A DNA stretch of 38,262 bases from Amarolinea aalborgensis (GCF_900491745.1 NZ_UETR01000029.1:1-38262); one strand, 5' to 3'. Positions 1 through 8,737 are shown, counted from the first letter of the stretch. Translations and numbers: made by a program. The notes: a model not told the origin generated them from the letters alone.

Positions 1-780
1 ACGCTTGAGGATGTCCGCCAGCGCGTCACGCTGCGTGGCCCCCAGGTCAGGCAGGCGCAGCACGTGCTGTCGCGGCAGCAGCAGGATCTCGAACGGCCAA
101 ACCGCCCAGTAGGGGACCAGCGCCACCCAGTCTTCATTCGCGACGACGACGCGCTCCGCCTTGTCCACCTCCTGCGCCACATAATCCAACAGCAGCGGCT
201 GGCCGTGTTCGGCAAAATAGCGCTGCTGCTGATGATCTTCTTTGGCCGGCTCGTTGGGCAGCGCGTTCAGCGCCCACACTTGCCCGTGCGGATGGGGGTT
301 GGAACAGCCCATGATCGCGCCCTTGTTCTCGAACACCTGCACCCAGCGATACGTCTGTCCCAACTCAGCGCTTTGTGCGGCCCACACGTCCACCACGGCC
401 CGAATGTGCTCGACCGGCATCTCCGGCAGGGTCAGGTCATGACGGGGCGAGAAGCAGATCACGCGGCAGGTGCCCGGCGTCGGCGCGGCGCGGAAAAGGG
501 GATCAGCGCTCTCGCCGGCGGCCGCGTCAGGAACCAGGGCCGCAAAGTCGTTCGTGAAGACGAACGTGCTCTCGTACATCGGGTTACGCGCGCCGCCGGC
601 GCGACCGTTGCCGGGGCACAGGTAGCACGTCGGGTCGTGCGCGGGGCGGGTCTCAGGCGGCAGCCTTTCGACCTGGCCCTGCCAGGGGCGCTGGGTGCGG
701 TGCGGAGACACCAGCACCCACTCGCCCGTCAGTGGGTTGAAACGGCGATGAACGTGTTGGGTGGGAATGAATGATTGCAT
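1..780 (-). CDS. galT: Galactose-1-phosphate uridylyltransferase, 3' end cut by window
   Basis: Leloir pathway enzyme that transfers UMP from UDP-glucose to galactose-1-phosphate in the cytoplasm. Reading the minus strand from the ATG at 780 gives 260 codons without a stop; the gene runs off the window start, so the C-terminus is missing. Family marks are visible: a zinc-site CYLC at residues 52-55, and GCSNPHPHGQVW with the His-Pro-His active site at 163-165, nearly the same position as in E. coli GalT; H165 would be the uridylylated nucleophile. It follows the alpha-galactosidase stop by 4 bp, so the two are one operon that releases and then metabolises galactose. The plus-strand reading of this stretch is a shadow. 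Confidence 0.95.
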   Translation of the reverse strand, partial: MQSFIPTQHVHRRFNPLTGEWVLVSPHRTQRPWQGQVERLPPETRPAHDPTCYLCPGNGRAGGARNPMYESTFVFTNDFAALVPDAAAGESADPLFRAAPTPGTCRVICFSPRHDLTLPEMPVEHIRAVVDVWAAQSAELGQTYRWVQVFENKGAIMGCSNPHPHGQVWALNALPNEPAKEDHQQQRYFAEHGQPLLLDYVAQEVDKAERVVVANEDWVALVPYWAVWPFEILLLPRQHVLRLPDLGATQRDALADILKR

Positions 781-784
781 GGCG

Positions 785-3040
785 TCAAACTCGCTTTAGA
801 TGCAGTGTCCGGCTATAACCGGGGTTGCCGCAGGCATCGCCTGGGATGCCAACCGTCATCAGGTCGAAGCCACGGGCGCGATGCACCGCGGCCCCATGCC
901 GGTCGCTGACCGTGTACATGGCGGACGGATCAAGCCCGCGCAACGGAGACGGCGGACGGACCCAGCCTTGCTGGTAATCCAAGACGGCCGCCGAGTAGAC
1001 AGCCTCCCGTCCATCGGCAAAAACGTATTCTATCACCGATGCGCCCCATTCTTCAAGTCGCTGCAAGCGATAGAGGCGGCCGCCTTGCACGACGTGGCGA
1101 ATACGTTTATAGAACGCGATGTAGCTGGCGTACTCGGCCAACTCGGCATCATCCAGTTCGTTCAGATTCGATCCGATGCCCAGGCCGCCGCGCATGGAGA
1201 CGTCGAAGCGCAGCCCCAGCGAGCTGACGCGGTCCGTCTGCAGATTGGTCGCATGCGTAACCCAGGCTTCCATGGCGCGTGCAGGATAGGCCAGGCTGTA
1301 GCCTTCCTGGATGCGAATGCGGTCTATGGCATCCGTGTTGTCACTGGTCCACACCTGGTCGGTGCGCGCGAGCATACCCAGGTCAACCCGGCCGCCGCCG
1401 CTGGCGCAGCTCTCGATTTGCAGGTGAGGAAAATTCCAGCGCAGGCGATCCAGTAGATCATACACGCCGGCCGTATGCGCGCGCCAGATGGCCTGACCGG
1501 CAGCCGACCCCAACTCGGTGGTGTAACGGTTCATATCCCACTTGATAAAATCAAGATGGTAGCGCGCCACCAACTCACGCAACGCCGCATAAATGGCGTC
1601 CACTACTTCCGGGCGACCGAAGTCCAGTATCAACTGGTAACGCCATTCAGTGCGCGGGCGGCCGGCAAAATGCAACACCCAGTCGGGATGCGCGCGATAG
1701 AGATCCGAATCCGGGTTGATCATCTCTGGCTCAACCCAGAGGCCGAACTTCATACCCAGGCGATGCACTTCGGCGACCAACGGCTCCAAACCGTCAGGGA
1801 AAACGTCAGGACTGACGGTCCAATCACCCAACCCGGCGCGATCGGAGCGGCGGCCGCCGAACCAGCCGTCATCCACGCAGAAGAGCTCCACGCCCAGGGC
1901 CGCAGCCTTACGCGCCAGCGCCATCTGCCCGGCGTGACTCAGATCAAACAAGGTCGCTTCCCAACTGTTGTAGAGCACCGGTCGTACGGCCGGACCATCC
2001 GCAGGCCGGGGCAATACTCGTTCCAGGGCGAACGCGTGCAAACGCCGGCTGGCGCCGCCCCAGCCATCGGGGCAGACGCCGATGACGATGGCGGGCGTGA
2101 CATGCTGAGCGCCCGGCGCCAACGTCAGATCAAAATCAAATGGGTTGTAGCCAGCATGGGCGCGCACATCCAGCGTAAAGAGCTGCTCGAAGGCCAGGCG
2201 CCAGGCGCCGCTGAAAGCCAGCGCGCCAAAGTAGACGTGACCGGTTTCCTCCCAGGCTTGGCCGGGGCGATTCAGCAAGAAAAAAGGGTTGGTTTGGTGC
2301 CCGGTTTGCACCGCGCGCTGCTCGATGACGCGCACACCCATCGGCAGGCGCTCGCGCGCGGTCATAAACTCCCGCGCCCACCACCCGGAGACCGATGTCA
2401 GTTCCAGCGTACCGTTGGGAAAGTGCAAGGTGGCGAAGGCCAGGGCCTCGACGTGCAGCGGTTCAGGCCCCGTGTTGACCACCTCACACCAACGCTCGAT
2501 GATGTCATGCTCCGGGGTCAGCCGGTAACACAAGGTGACCGCAAACGGTTGCGAGGGATCGGTCAGGCGCACGCGCAACGTTTCACGGGGGGTTTGGACG
2601 CGCGTCGGCTGGCCGTGGGCCGGCGCCAGGCCGGGCTGCGCGCTGCGTCCTGAGCCTGACGAAGAGTCGGTGACAATCTCATGGCCGGCATAGCGCAATC
2701 GCACATCGCGTATCGGCAGGTGCATCGCCTCGCCAGCGGCCATCTGCTGGGGCAGCGAGGGAAAGCTTACCTTGAGTGACACTTCTTGCAGCGCGCTTTC
2801 GCTGAAGGTGCTCAACTCATAGCGACGGGTCACAGCCGCCTGATCGGGCTGAGGCAGCGACTCGAAACCGGGGCCGGCGAGAACAACCGTGTCCGCGGCG
2901 CTGTGAGGACGCACACCCCACGCCAGATGCAATACCCGCCCTTCGGGATCAACCCGGAAGGCGTAGAAGCTAGTGGACAGGACAAGGTTGAATGTGTTGG
3001 TAGTTGGATCAAAATGGATCATGATAGGGCAATCTCTCAT
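785..3040 (-). CDS. Alpha-galactosidase, glycoside hydrolase family 36
   Basis: Retaining alpha-galactosidase (751 aa, usual size for the long GH36 form) acting on raffinose- or melibiose-type sugars. An N-terminal beta-sandwich (about 1-340) precedes the TIM barrel. KWDMN at 500-504 holds the predicted nucleophile D502; WTSDNTD at 564-570 holds the predicted acid/base D567; CASGGGR at 545-551 is the conserved loop between them. There is no signal peptide, so the enzyme is probably cytoplasmic and needs an importer. The decayed sugar-binding lipoprotein gene just upstream may be the remnant of one. The ATG at 3022 (residue 7) is an alternative start; neither start has a strong Shine-Dalgarno sequence. 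galT follows 4 bp downstream. Confidence 0.93.
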   Translation of the reverse strand: MRDCPIMIHFDPTTNTFNLVLSTSFYAFRVDPEGRVLHLAWGVRPHSAADTVVLAGPGFESLPQPDQAAVTRRYELSTFSESALQEVSLKVSFPSLPQQMAAGEAMHLPIRDVRLRYAGHEIVTDSSSGSGRSAQPGLAPAHGQPTRVQTPRETLRVRLTDPSQPFAVTLCYRLTPEHDIIERWCEVVNTGPEPLHVEALAFATLHFPNGTLELTSVSGWWAREFMTARERLPMGVRVIEQRAVQTGHQTNPFFLLNRPGQAWEETGHVYFGALAFSGAWRLAFEQLFTLDVRAHAGYNPFDFDLTLAPGAQHVTPAIVIGVCPDGWGGASRRLHAFALERVLPRPADGPAVRPVLYNSWEATLFDLSHAGQMALARKAAALGVELFCVDDGWFGGRRSDRAGLGDWTVSPDVFPDGLEPLVAEVHRLGMKFGLWVEPEMINPDSDLYRAHPDWVLHFAGRPRTEWRYQLILDFGRPEVVDAIYAALRELVARYHLDFIKWDMNRYTTELGSAAGQAIWRAHTAGVYDLLDRLRWNFPHLQIESCASGGGRVDLGMLARTDQVWTSDNTDAIDRIRIQEGYSLAYPARAMEAWVTHATNLQTDRVSSLGLRFDVSMRGGLGIGSNLNELDDAELAEYASYIAFYKRIRHVVQGGRLYRLQRLEEWGASVIEYVFADGREAVYSAAVLDYQQGWVRPPSPLRGLDPSAMYTVSDRHGAAVHRARGFDLMTVGIPGDACGNPGYSRTLHLKRV

Positions 3041-3076
3041 CTGATAGGGCCGTATCTGCCACAGCAGGGCTGAAGC

Positions 3077-3090
3077 GGCTTCGCGAAGCC
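3077..3090. repeat. Short palindrome upstream of the alpha-galactosidase gene
   Basis: GGCTTCGCGAAGCC is a perfect 14-bp palindrome in the leader of the alpha-galactosidase gene. It could be a hairpin or a protein site. No adjacent T-run is present, so I do not call it a terminator. Confidence 0.35.
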
Positions 3091-3107
3091 AGACCGTGTA
3101 GGCTCTC

Positions 3108-3631
3108 CTACGGGTCAGTGCCGTTAGATGAAGTATACGTGCACTGATTCAGATAAGCAAAGCCGTCGAGAGATGGGTTTGCGCATGAAAGGGCATTCCC
3201 AGGCAGATGCGTTGTGCGCCGCCTCGGACTAAGGCGACGCACAACCATCCTCCACAGGGGATCGGTGAACACATCGGGCGCGTTGCCGGCAACCATCCCC
3301 GTCTGGATGGAGCTCCAGTAGTCGCCCCAACCGGACTGGGTGATCTTGACCGTGATGTTGGGATGGGTCTTGGTGAAGTCAGCGGCGCATGCTTCGTACA
3401 TCGGCTGCTGCGCGGAATCCCACAGCACGTAATTGAGTTGCACTGCGCCGGCAGACGCCGCGGGCTTGGTAGGCTCGGCCGCGGCATGCGGCCAGCGTCA
3501 GCGGGCGCGGCCGTGGGCGCGGCGCTGCCGCCGCATGCGGCCAGCATCAGCGAGGCCGCGATCAACAGAACTGACATCAGGAAAAGTGACTCGGGCGCTA
3601 ACTGCGAGCCGATGCGATAAGTTGGCGGCAT
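3108..3631 (-). pseudogene. Broken ABC sugar-binding lipoprotein gene
   Basis: The first frame (from 3631) gives a lipoprotein signal peptide with a hydrophobic core and a LAAC lipobox, followed by an Ala/Pro linker. The reading then shifts frame to one encoding NYVLWDSAQQPMYEACAADF and a stretch ending near APDVFTDPLW, typical of family 1 extracellular solute-binding proteins (about 430 aa when whole). After about 65 matching residues the gene runs into a 35-bp palindrome at 3211-3245 and then a stop at 3108. It carries a frameshift and has lost most of its C-terminal part. It lies upstream of the alpha-galactosidase on the same strand, so a sugar ABC importer probably stood here. A sequencing error could explain the frameshift but not the truncation. 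Confidence 0.75.
3211..3245. repeat. Palindromic insertion in the binding-protein pseudogene
   Basis: Arms GTTGTGCGCCGCCT and AGGCGACGCACAAC pair almost perfectly around a 7-base loop. The element sits where similarity to the solute-binding protein breaks off. It has the build of the other small palindromic repeats in this window. Confidence 0.6.
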
Positions 3632-3664
3632 GACATTTCCTCAAGTGAAGCGCATGGAGTATCG

Positions 3665-5152
3665 CTATTGTAGCGCACGCCGCGGCTGCGTGCAATCCGT
3701 GTCGTTGACGTCGTCCGCGCCGAAATAGCCGAGCGCCCAGAAAGCCAGCACGAAGCCGAGGTAATTCTCGTTCAGGAAGCGCGAGACGAACAGAAAAAGG
3801 AAGAGGAATAAGCCGTAGCGCCAGGCTGCCCCCGCCAGGCTGTTGTCCAGCCATTGTCGGCGCAGCAGCCAAACCAGAGCCGGCGCCGCCAGCAGCAGCT
3901 GCGGAATCCAGAACGGCCAGTAGGCGAAACGGTTGCGCACCAGCCCCAGGGCCAGAACGAAATTGCTGGCGCCCCAGCCCCAGATCTGGTAGGCCTGCGC
4001 GGCCGTGCCGTTCGACCAGCGCCACACATCGTCCAGCAGCGCGTTGAAATCCCATACGGCGTAGGGTAACACAAGGATTGCGAAGGCCAGGACCGCCGGC
4101 AGCAGGCGCGAACTCAGCACGCGCAGTTGATCGCGCCAGCCCGCGCCGCGGCCAGTGGCGCCCGGCTGCAGGAGCAGCAGGGCGTAGAAGGGCGCCAGGA
4201 ACCAGGCGGTCGGTTTGCTGGCGCAGGCCAGACCGAAACACACCGCAGACAGCGTCAGCAGGGCAAGTTCATGCCGCGGCCGCGCCTGACGCGTGACTGC
4301 GCGGCGCCACAACCAGAGCGCCAGCAGCAGCCAAAAGAGCACGAAGCTGTCGTTTTGCCCAAAGATGACATCGTTCGCCATGATCGGGTTGAGCGCCAGC
4401 AGCGCGGTGAGCGCCAACGCCGGGGAGCCGGCCGCGGTTTGATCGCCTGGACCAGCGCGCCGCGCCAGCCCAGGAATCAGCGCCAGCATCAGCAGGAAAA
4501 GCGCCAGGTAGACGAAGCGCTGATCGTACCAGCCAAGCACAGCCTGGCTGAGCAGATACCAGGGCGTGGAAAAAACAAACGTCCACGGCAGGTAGGGGTA
4601 GTGATAGAGGGCCGTGCGATATTCATCGAAACCCCACTCCGCCATTGGGGTTTTGGTATAGTCGGCCTGATATGGGTTTTGCCCGGCCAGGAAGAACTGG
4701 ATCGTCGCCTCGGTTTGGATGACGCCGCCATCGTGACTGTAGCTGGCCGGGCCGCTGCCCTGGCGCAGCAAGATCAGCTTGAAGGTAGGCGCTGCGACCG
4801 TGAGCAGTACGATGATGATAAGCAAGCGCCATTTGAGCCGCGTGGTGAGGGTTGCGGGCAGGCGCGCGCGCAAGCCATCCACAATCAGGTAGAGCGCCAG
4901 GGCCGCGAAACTGAGCGCGATGAGCAGCAGCGCCAACGGATCGGCGTAGCGAGCGCCGAAGGCTTGCATGACCTCCGCTGAAAATAGGCGCCCCAGCCAC
5001 GGCTGCCGCGCCACGTCCTGGAAGCGCAGCGGCAGCACCGCGGCGTCGGCCAGGGTGTCAATGCGTACGCGGGCGATCAAAAGCAGGGCGAGTAACAGCG
5101 CATCAAAGCTAGGTCTCATCGGATTTGAGTCGTTTCTGTTGGATTGAGCCAC
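3665..5152 (-). CDS. Multi-spanning membrane glycosyltransferase, GT-C fold (GT87/DUF2029-like)
   Basis: 495 aa with roughly ten hydrophobic segments. The first large loop has SHDGG and AGQNPYQADY (about residues 145-170), resembling the acidic, substrate-facing loop of polyprenyl-phosphate-sugar-dependent GT-C mannosyl/arabinosyltransferases; GQNDS and FLNENYLG are also of the kind seen in that group. It would transfer a sugar from a lipid carrier to a cell-envelope glycan or lipid outside the membrane; donor and acceptor cannot be read from sequence. The start used is GTG; an ATG at 5119 is an alternative and neither has a good Shine-Dalgarno. Transcription probably starts from the minus-strand promoter at 5187-5216, divergent from the oxoamine synthase operon. 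Confidence 0.7.
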   Translation of the reverse strand: MAQSNRNDSNPMRPSFDALLLALLLIARVRIDTLADAAVLPLRFQDVARQPWLGRLFSAEVMQAFGARYADPLALLLIALSFAALALYLIVDGLRARLPATLTTRLKWRLLIIIVLLTVAAPTFKLILLRQGSGPASYSHDGGVIQTEATIQFFLAGQNPYQADYTKTPMAEWGFDEYRTALYHYPYLPWTFVFSTPWYLLSQAVLGWYDQRFVYLALFLLMLALIPGLARRAGPGDQTAAGSPALALTALLALNPIMANDVIFGQNDSFVLFWLLLALWLWRRAVTRQARPRHELALLTLSAVCFGLACASKPTAWFLAPFYALLLLQPGATGRGAGWRDQLRVLSSRLLPAVLAFAILVLPYAVWDFNALLDDVWRWSNGTAAQAYQIWGWGASNFVLALGLVRNRFAYWPFWIPQLLLAAPALVWLLRRQWLDNSLAGAAWRYGLFLFLFLFVSRFLNENYLGFVLAFWALGYFGADDVNDTDCTQPRRALQ

Positions 5153-5186
5153 GCCGCGCGCCTGCGCGCCGGATGACTTGGGTCAG

Positions 5187-5216
5187 ATTATAGCAGGGAC
5201 ATGTCTACCTTGTAAA
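5187..5216 (-). promoter_or_regulatory. Sigma70-type promoter for the membrane glycosyltransferase
   Basis: On the minus strand, TTTACA, an 18-bp spacer and a perfect TATAAT. The -35 overlaps the -35 of the opposing promoter at 5210-5238, so the two divergent genes may be regulated together. Confidence 0.6.
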
Positions 5217-5238
5217 TGCAATTCCCTTGTGCTACACT
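5210..5238 (+). promoter_or_regulatory. Sigma70-type promoter for the oxoamine synthase operon
   Basis: TTGTAA, 17-bp spacer, TACACT. It lies 147 bp before the ATG of the first gene and partly overlaps the divergent promoter. Confidence 0.5.
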
Positions 5239-5384
5239 TCCCCTAACCTTTGTCACGGGCGCAGGTTGAATTCTGTGTTTCTCGTCACAGAAGTCGTTCG
5301 TTGGCGATTGCCCGCGCCAACGCCGTTGCTGTGGTCGTGATCATGCCGCCGTGTGGCAAAAAAGGAGAGAAGCAGGAGACTTAG

Positions 5385-6635
5385 ATGTTGCAACAACCTT
5401 TCGTTGCCGCTGCAGACCAACCGATGGCGTCTGCTGCCTGGCAAGATACGATTCAGTGGCGCATTGATGAAATGGGTGAGCGCGTGCGCCGCGGCCATGA
5501 AGACGATGTTTACTATTTCTTGCAGCCCGTGGCTGAGTTGGACGGCGCTCATGTCGAGGTGCGCGGCCGCAGGAAACTGATGTTCGCCTCCTACAGCTAC
5601 CTGGGCTTGCTCAACCATCCCAGGATCAATGAAGCGGCCAAGGCCGCGATTGACCGCTTTGGCACGGGGACGCACGGAGTGCGCATTTTGGCGGGCACGC
5701 TGACGCTGCATGAGGAATTGGAGCAAACCATTGCGCGCTTCAAGGGCACGGACGACGCCATCACCTATTCCAGCGGCTATGCCACGAACCTGGCGACGAT
5801 TTCCACGCTGGTGGGCCGTAACGACTGGGTGCTGTCCGACAAGTGGAACCACGCCAGCATCGTAGATGGCTGCCTGTTGAGCCGCGCCGAGTTTGTGCGC
5901 TTTCGGCACAATGACATGAACGACCTGGCCCGCCAGCTGCGCAAGGCGCCGGCCGGCGTCAGCAAGCTCGTGGTGGCGGATGCCGTCTTCAGCATGGATG
6001 GCGACATTGTGGACTTGCCGGCCCTGGTTGAGGTATGCCGGCGCTACGGCGCGCGCCTGATGATTGATGAAGCGCACAGCCTGGGCGTCCTGGGCAAGAC
6101 CGGTCGCGGCATCGAAGAGCACTTCGACATGCCCGGCGCGATTGACATCAAAATGGGCACCCTGAGCAAGACGATCCCCGCCATTGGCGGCTACATCGCC
6201 GGCAGCCAGGAATTGATCACCTACCTCAAGCACGTAGCGCGAGCGTTCGTTTTTTCCGCCGCGCTGCCGCCGCCGGTCGCGGCCGCGGCCAAGGCCGCGT
6301 TCGAGGTGCTGGAAGATGAAGCGGTGGAGCGCAAGACGATCTTGCAGCGCAATGTGGAGCATTTTCTGGGTGGACTGAAAGCGCTCGGCTTCAACACTGG
6401 CCGCACGGTGACGCCCATCATTCCGGTTATCGTGGGCACCGATGAACGCGCGATGGCGATGACCCATCTCTTGCAGGAAGACGGCATCTTCGCGCTCAGC
6501 GTTCTGCCCCCGGCTGTACCGGAAGGCACCAGCCGTATTCGCGCCAACGTGACCGCCGCCCATACCGTGGAAGACATTGACGACGCGCTGGCGGCCTTTG
6601 CCCGCGCCGGACGCAGCCTGGGCATCATTGCCTGA
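5385..6635 (+). CDS. PLP-dependent alpha-oxoamine synthase (KBL/BioF/SPT-like)
   Basis: 416 aa, the usual length of the family that condenses an amino acid with an acyl-CoA or acyl-ACP with loss of CO2 (2-amino-3-ketobutyrate-CoA ligase, AONS, serine palmitoyltransferase). Visible marks: SYSYLGL at 70-76, NHAS at 155-158 (ring-stacking His), MIDEAHS at 226-232 (D228 to the PLP nitrogen) and GTLSKT with the Schiff-base lysine K262. The short-chain dehydrogenase that starts 21 bp downstream could reduce the beta-keto product, as 3-ketosphinganine reductase does after serine palmitoyltransferase; I infer a condensation-reduction pair. Motifs alone do not separate KBL from SPT or BioF. An AGGAG-like site lies upstream of the chosen ATG. 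Confidence 0.85.
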   Translation: MLQQPFVAAADQPMASAAWQDTIQWRIDEMGERVRRGHEDDVYYFLQPVAELDGAHVEVRGRRKLMFASYSYLGLLNHPRINEAAKAAIDRFGTGTHGVRILAGTLTLHEELEQTIARFKGTDDAITYSSGYATNLATISTLVGRNDWVLSDKWNHASIVDGCLLSRAEFVRFRHNDMNDLARQLRKAPAGVSKLVVADAVFSMDGDIVDLPALVEVCRRYGARLMIDEAHSLGVLGKTGRGIEEHFDMPGAIDIKMGTLSKTIPAIGGYIAGSQELITYLKHVARAFVFSAALPPPVAAAAKAAFEVLEDEAVERKTILQRNVEHFLGGLKALGFNTGRTVTPIIPVIVGTDERAMAMTHLLQEDGIFALSVLPPAVPEGTSRIRANVTAAHTVEDIDDALAAFARAGRSLGIIA

Positions 6636-6656
6636 CGCAAGGGATGAATCCAGGCT

Positions 6657-7418
6657 ATGCTGACGTTTGACTTTACAGGGCAGGTAGCCCTCATCACCGG
6701 CGCTGGGCAGGGGATTGGTCGCGGCCTGGCGCTGGCGTTTGCCGCGGCCGGCGCCGCAGTCCTGGTCAATGACCTCGATTCGCGGCTGGCCCAGGCGGTG
6801 GCCGCGGAGGTGCAGGCCACAGGCGGGGATGCGCTGGCGGTCACAGCCGATGTGCGCGACCGGGCCGCGGTCGAGGCGCTGGCGGCTGCGGCCGTCGCAC
6901 GCTGGGGACGCATTGACATCCTCGTCAATAATGCCGGCGTGGAGCCGGTGGCTTCGATCCTGGAGATGAGCGAGACCGATTGGGACTTGGCCCTGGACAC
7001 CAACCTGAAGGGCACTTTCTTATGCACCCAGGCGGTGGGCCGCGTCATGCAGGCGCAGGGCCGCGGCGCCATTGTCAACATCGCCTCCACCGCGGGCAAA
7101 GCGCAGCCGCTCTTCCTGCGCGCGGGCTACGCAGCCAGCAAGGCCGGGCAGGTCGGTTTTACCAAGGAGGCCGCGCGTGAGTTTGCCGCCTATGGTGTGC
7201 GGGTCAACGCAGTCTGCCCTGGCGTGATCGTGACACCGATGACGGAGCATCTGCGCCACAACGAACAGCAGATGGCGCGCTGGCTGACCGAAATCCCGGC
7301 GCGCCGCCTGGGTGAAGTGGCCGACGTGACGCCGCTGGTCCTGTTTCTGGCATCGGATGCGGCCGCCTATATCATTGGCCAGGCCATTCACGTGGATGGC
7401 GGAAAATTGATGGCCTGA
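6657..7418 (+). CDS. Short-chain dehydrogenase/reductase
   Basis: 253 aa classical SDR. TGAGQGIG at 14-21 binds NAD(P), NNAG at 91-94 is the structural motif, S144 and Y158-xxx-K162 form the catalytic site, and the C-terminal IHVDGGKL is typical of FabG-like members. D39 and D41 near the end of beta-strand 2 hint at NADH preference. It sits second in a three-gene operon after the oxoamine synthase, which suggests that the keto product of that enzyme is its substrate. A general FabG-like reductase is the alternative. Confidence 0.88.
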   Translation: MLTFDFTGQVALITGAGQGIGRGLALAFAAAGAAVLVNDLDSRLAQAVAAEVQATGGDALAVTADVRDRAAVEALAAAAVARWGRIDILVNNAGVEPVASILEMSETDWDLALDTNLKGTFLCTQAVGRVMQAQGRGAIVNIASTAGKAQPLFLRAGYAASKAGQVGFTKEAAREFAAYGVRVNAVCPGVIVTPMTEHLRHNEQQMARWLTEIPARRLGEVADVTPLVLFLASDAAAYIIGQAIHVDGGKLMA

Positions 7419-7425
7419 GGAACGG

Positions 7426-8337
7426 ATGAATCTTATGCGATTGGTCGCAGCCACCGCCGACGGCGTGTGGACGCTGCACGGAAATGACGCCGCATGGGCG
7501 GTGCGCCATACGCAGTTGCACGGCCGCGCGTTCTTGACCGTGGCCGTCAGCCCCCATCAGGCGGACGTGATCTTTGCCGGCGCGGATGGGCACGGCATCT
7601 TTCGCAGCGTCAACGGCGGCGGCAGTTGGCGCCCCATGAGCCGCGGCCTGGAAAGCCCGTACGTAGTCAGCATCGCATTCGACGCGGCCGATCGCCGTGT
7701 GGTCTATGCCGCCACGCTGCCGCCGACGCTCTATCGCAGTGTGGATGGCGGCGAAACCTGGGAGCCGCTGACCAACCTGCCCCCGGCGCCCGCGCCGGTC
7801 AGGCCGCTGCAGGTCGTCGCTGACCCCAACCAGGCCGGCCGGCTTTTCGTCATTGATGCGGGCGGCGCGCTGCAAAGCTCACGCGATGGCGGCCACAGCT
7901 GGCAGTCCAGCGATGCGCCTGGCGGCATCCTCCACCAGGTGACTGCTGCGCCCGGCGTGACTCTCGCCGCGGGCGATAGCGGCTTGTTCCGTCGCGCGGA
8001 TGATGAAGAGAGTTGGATGCTGGTTCATCCCCAGGCAGCTTGCGCGGTCAGCGCGGTGGCTGCACGCTCCGCAGTGCACTGCGCCGGTCTGCTTCAGGCC
8101 GCATCCGCGTCTACATCTCTGATCAGCAGTCACGATGACGGCCGCACCTGGTTCCCTGCGGCCGGCGACGCGCCGCCTGATCTGCGCCAGGTCAGGCTAA
8201 CCCCCACGCTGATTTTTGGCATTACCGACACAGGTAATCTCTGGCTGGCGTCGCAGACGGGACTGGCTGGCCGCCTGGATTGGTCCATGCTCAGCGACGA
8301 ACTCCCGCCCGTGGCTGCGATTGACGTCAACGAGTAA
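7426..8337 (+). CDS. BNR/sortilin-type beta-propeller protein
   Basis: 303 aa built of repeated Asp-box blades: FRSVNGGGSWRPM, YRSVDGGETWEPL, LQSSRDGGHSWQSS and SSHDDGRTWFPA, each S/T-x-D/N-x-G-x-x-W. Such propellers occur in Vps10/sortilin-like, YCF48-like and sialidase-like proteins. No sialidase catalytic set and no signal peptide are seen, so a binding or scaffold role is more likely than hydrolysis. It starts 7 bp after the dehydrogenase stop, so it is translationally coupled; an ATG nine bases further in is a second possible start. Its stop codon touches the 8-bp target duplication of the MITE at 8344. Confidence 0.75.
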   Translation: MNLMRLVAATADGVWTLHGNDAAWAVRHTQLHGRAFLTVAVSPHQADVIFAGADGHGIFRSVNGGGSWRPMSRGLESPYVVSIAFDAADRRVVYAATLPPTLYRSVDGGETWEPLTNLPPAPAPVRPLQVVADPNQAGRLFVIDAGGALQSSRDGGHSWQSSDAPGGILHQVTAAPGVTLAAGDSGLFRRADDEESWMLVHPQAACAVSAVAARSAVHCAGLLQAASASTSLISSHDDGRTWFPAAGDAPPDLRQVRLTPTLIFGITDTGNLWLASQTGLAGRLDWSMLSDELPPVAAIDVNE

Positions 8338-8535
8338 AAACCCGTAACTATTCAGGCGGCGCGCCGTGGCAAGGCAGCGATTGAAATCGCGCCTGATGGG
8401 CGTTCCGCCAGGCGTCCACCTGAGTGGACGCGGCGCCGGTCGGCTCCGGCCGACCTGGCGGCGGCACGCCCTTGCGGCCCGAATTCATTCGGCGGCTGCA
8501 GTCGGCGCAGGATGCCTGAATAGTTACAAAAACCC
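8336..8535. mobile_element. MITE copy 1 (184 bp) with 8-bp target duplication
   Basis: The element spans 8344-8527. Its ends are perfect 14-bp inverted repeats, GTAACTATTCAGGC, and it is flanked by the direct repeat AAAAACCC at 8336-8343 and 8528-8535. Inside are several hairpins, including GCGTCCAC-CTGA-GTGGACGC and a GGTCGG/CCGACC arm pair. No ORF is credible. Ends beginning GTAA with an 8-bp duplication match the habit of IS66-family transposases, so it is probably moved in trans by one; that link is inference. A second copy in the opposite orientation is at 12748-15034. It sits directly between the BNR gene stop and the leader of the small zinc-ribbon gene. Confidence 0.92.
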
Positions 8536-8560
8536 TTCGAAGGTTCTTGTCGAGGCTTTT

Positions 8561-8737
8561 ATGGAATGTTACAACTGCGGGCAGCCGGTGCCCGATGGCA
8601 GCGAGCGCTGCCCAACCTGTGGTCAACGCTTTGCCGTGGTCAAGAAAACGCGCACCAGAAGTCCGCTTGCCAGCCTCGGCTGCGGCAGCCTGTTGTTGCT
8701 TGCTCTGCTGACCAGCCTGGTGATACGAAGGAATTGA
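8561..8737 (+). CDS. Small zinc-ribbon membrane protein
   Basis: 58 aa. CYNC and CPTC (residues 3-6 and 17-20) form a four-Cys zinc ribbon, followed by a basic stretch (VVKKTRTR) and one hydrophobic C-terminal segment (about 39-54) ending in RRN. This is a common layout of tail-anchored zinc-ribbon proteins of unknown role. The start is the ATG at 8561; a longer in-frame reading would run back into the MITE and is rejected. The MITE ends 33 bp upstream and may supply its promoter. Confidence 0.7.
   Translation: MECYNCGQPVPDGSERCPTCGQRFAVVKKTRTRSPLASLGCGSLLLLALLTSLVIRRN

Noticed and set aside
64..774. Plus-strand ORF of 236 codons at the window start
   Set aside because: The minus strand is galT with zinc and HPH motifs and no stop to the window edge.
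5253..6563. Long minus-strand ORF of 436 codons opposite the oxoamine synthase
   Set aside because: It is an antisense shadow in GC-rich DNA; the plus strand has all PLP-enzyme motifs, while this frame has only low-complexity Ala/Arg/Gly/His text.
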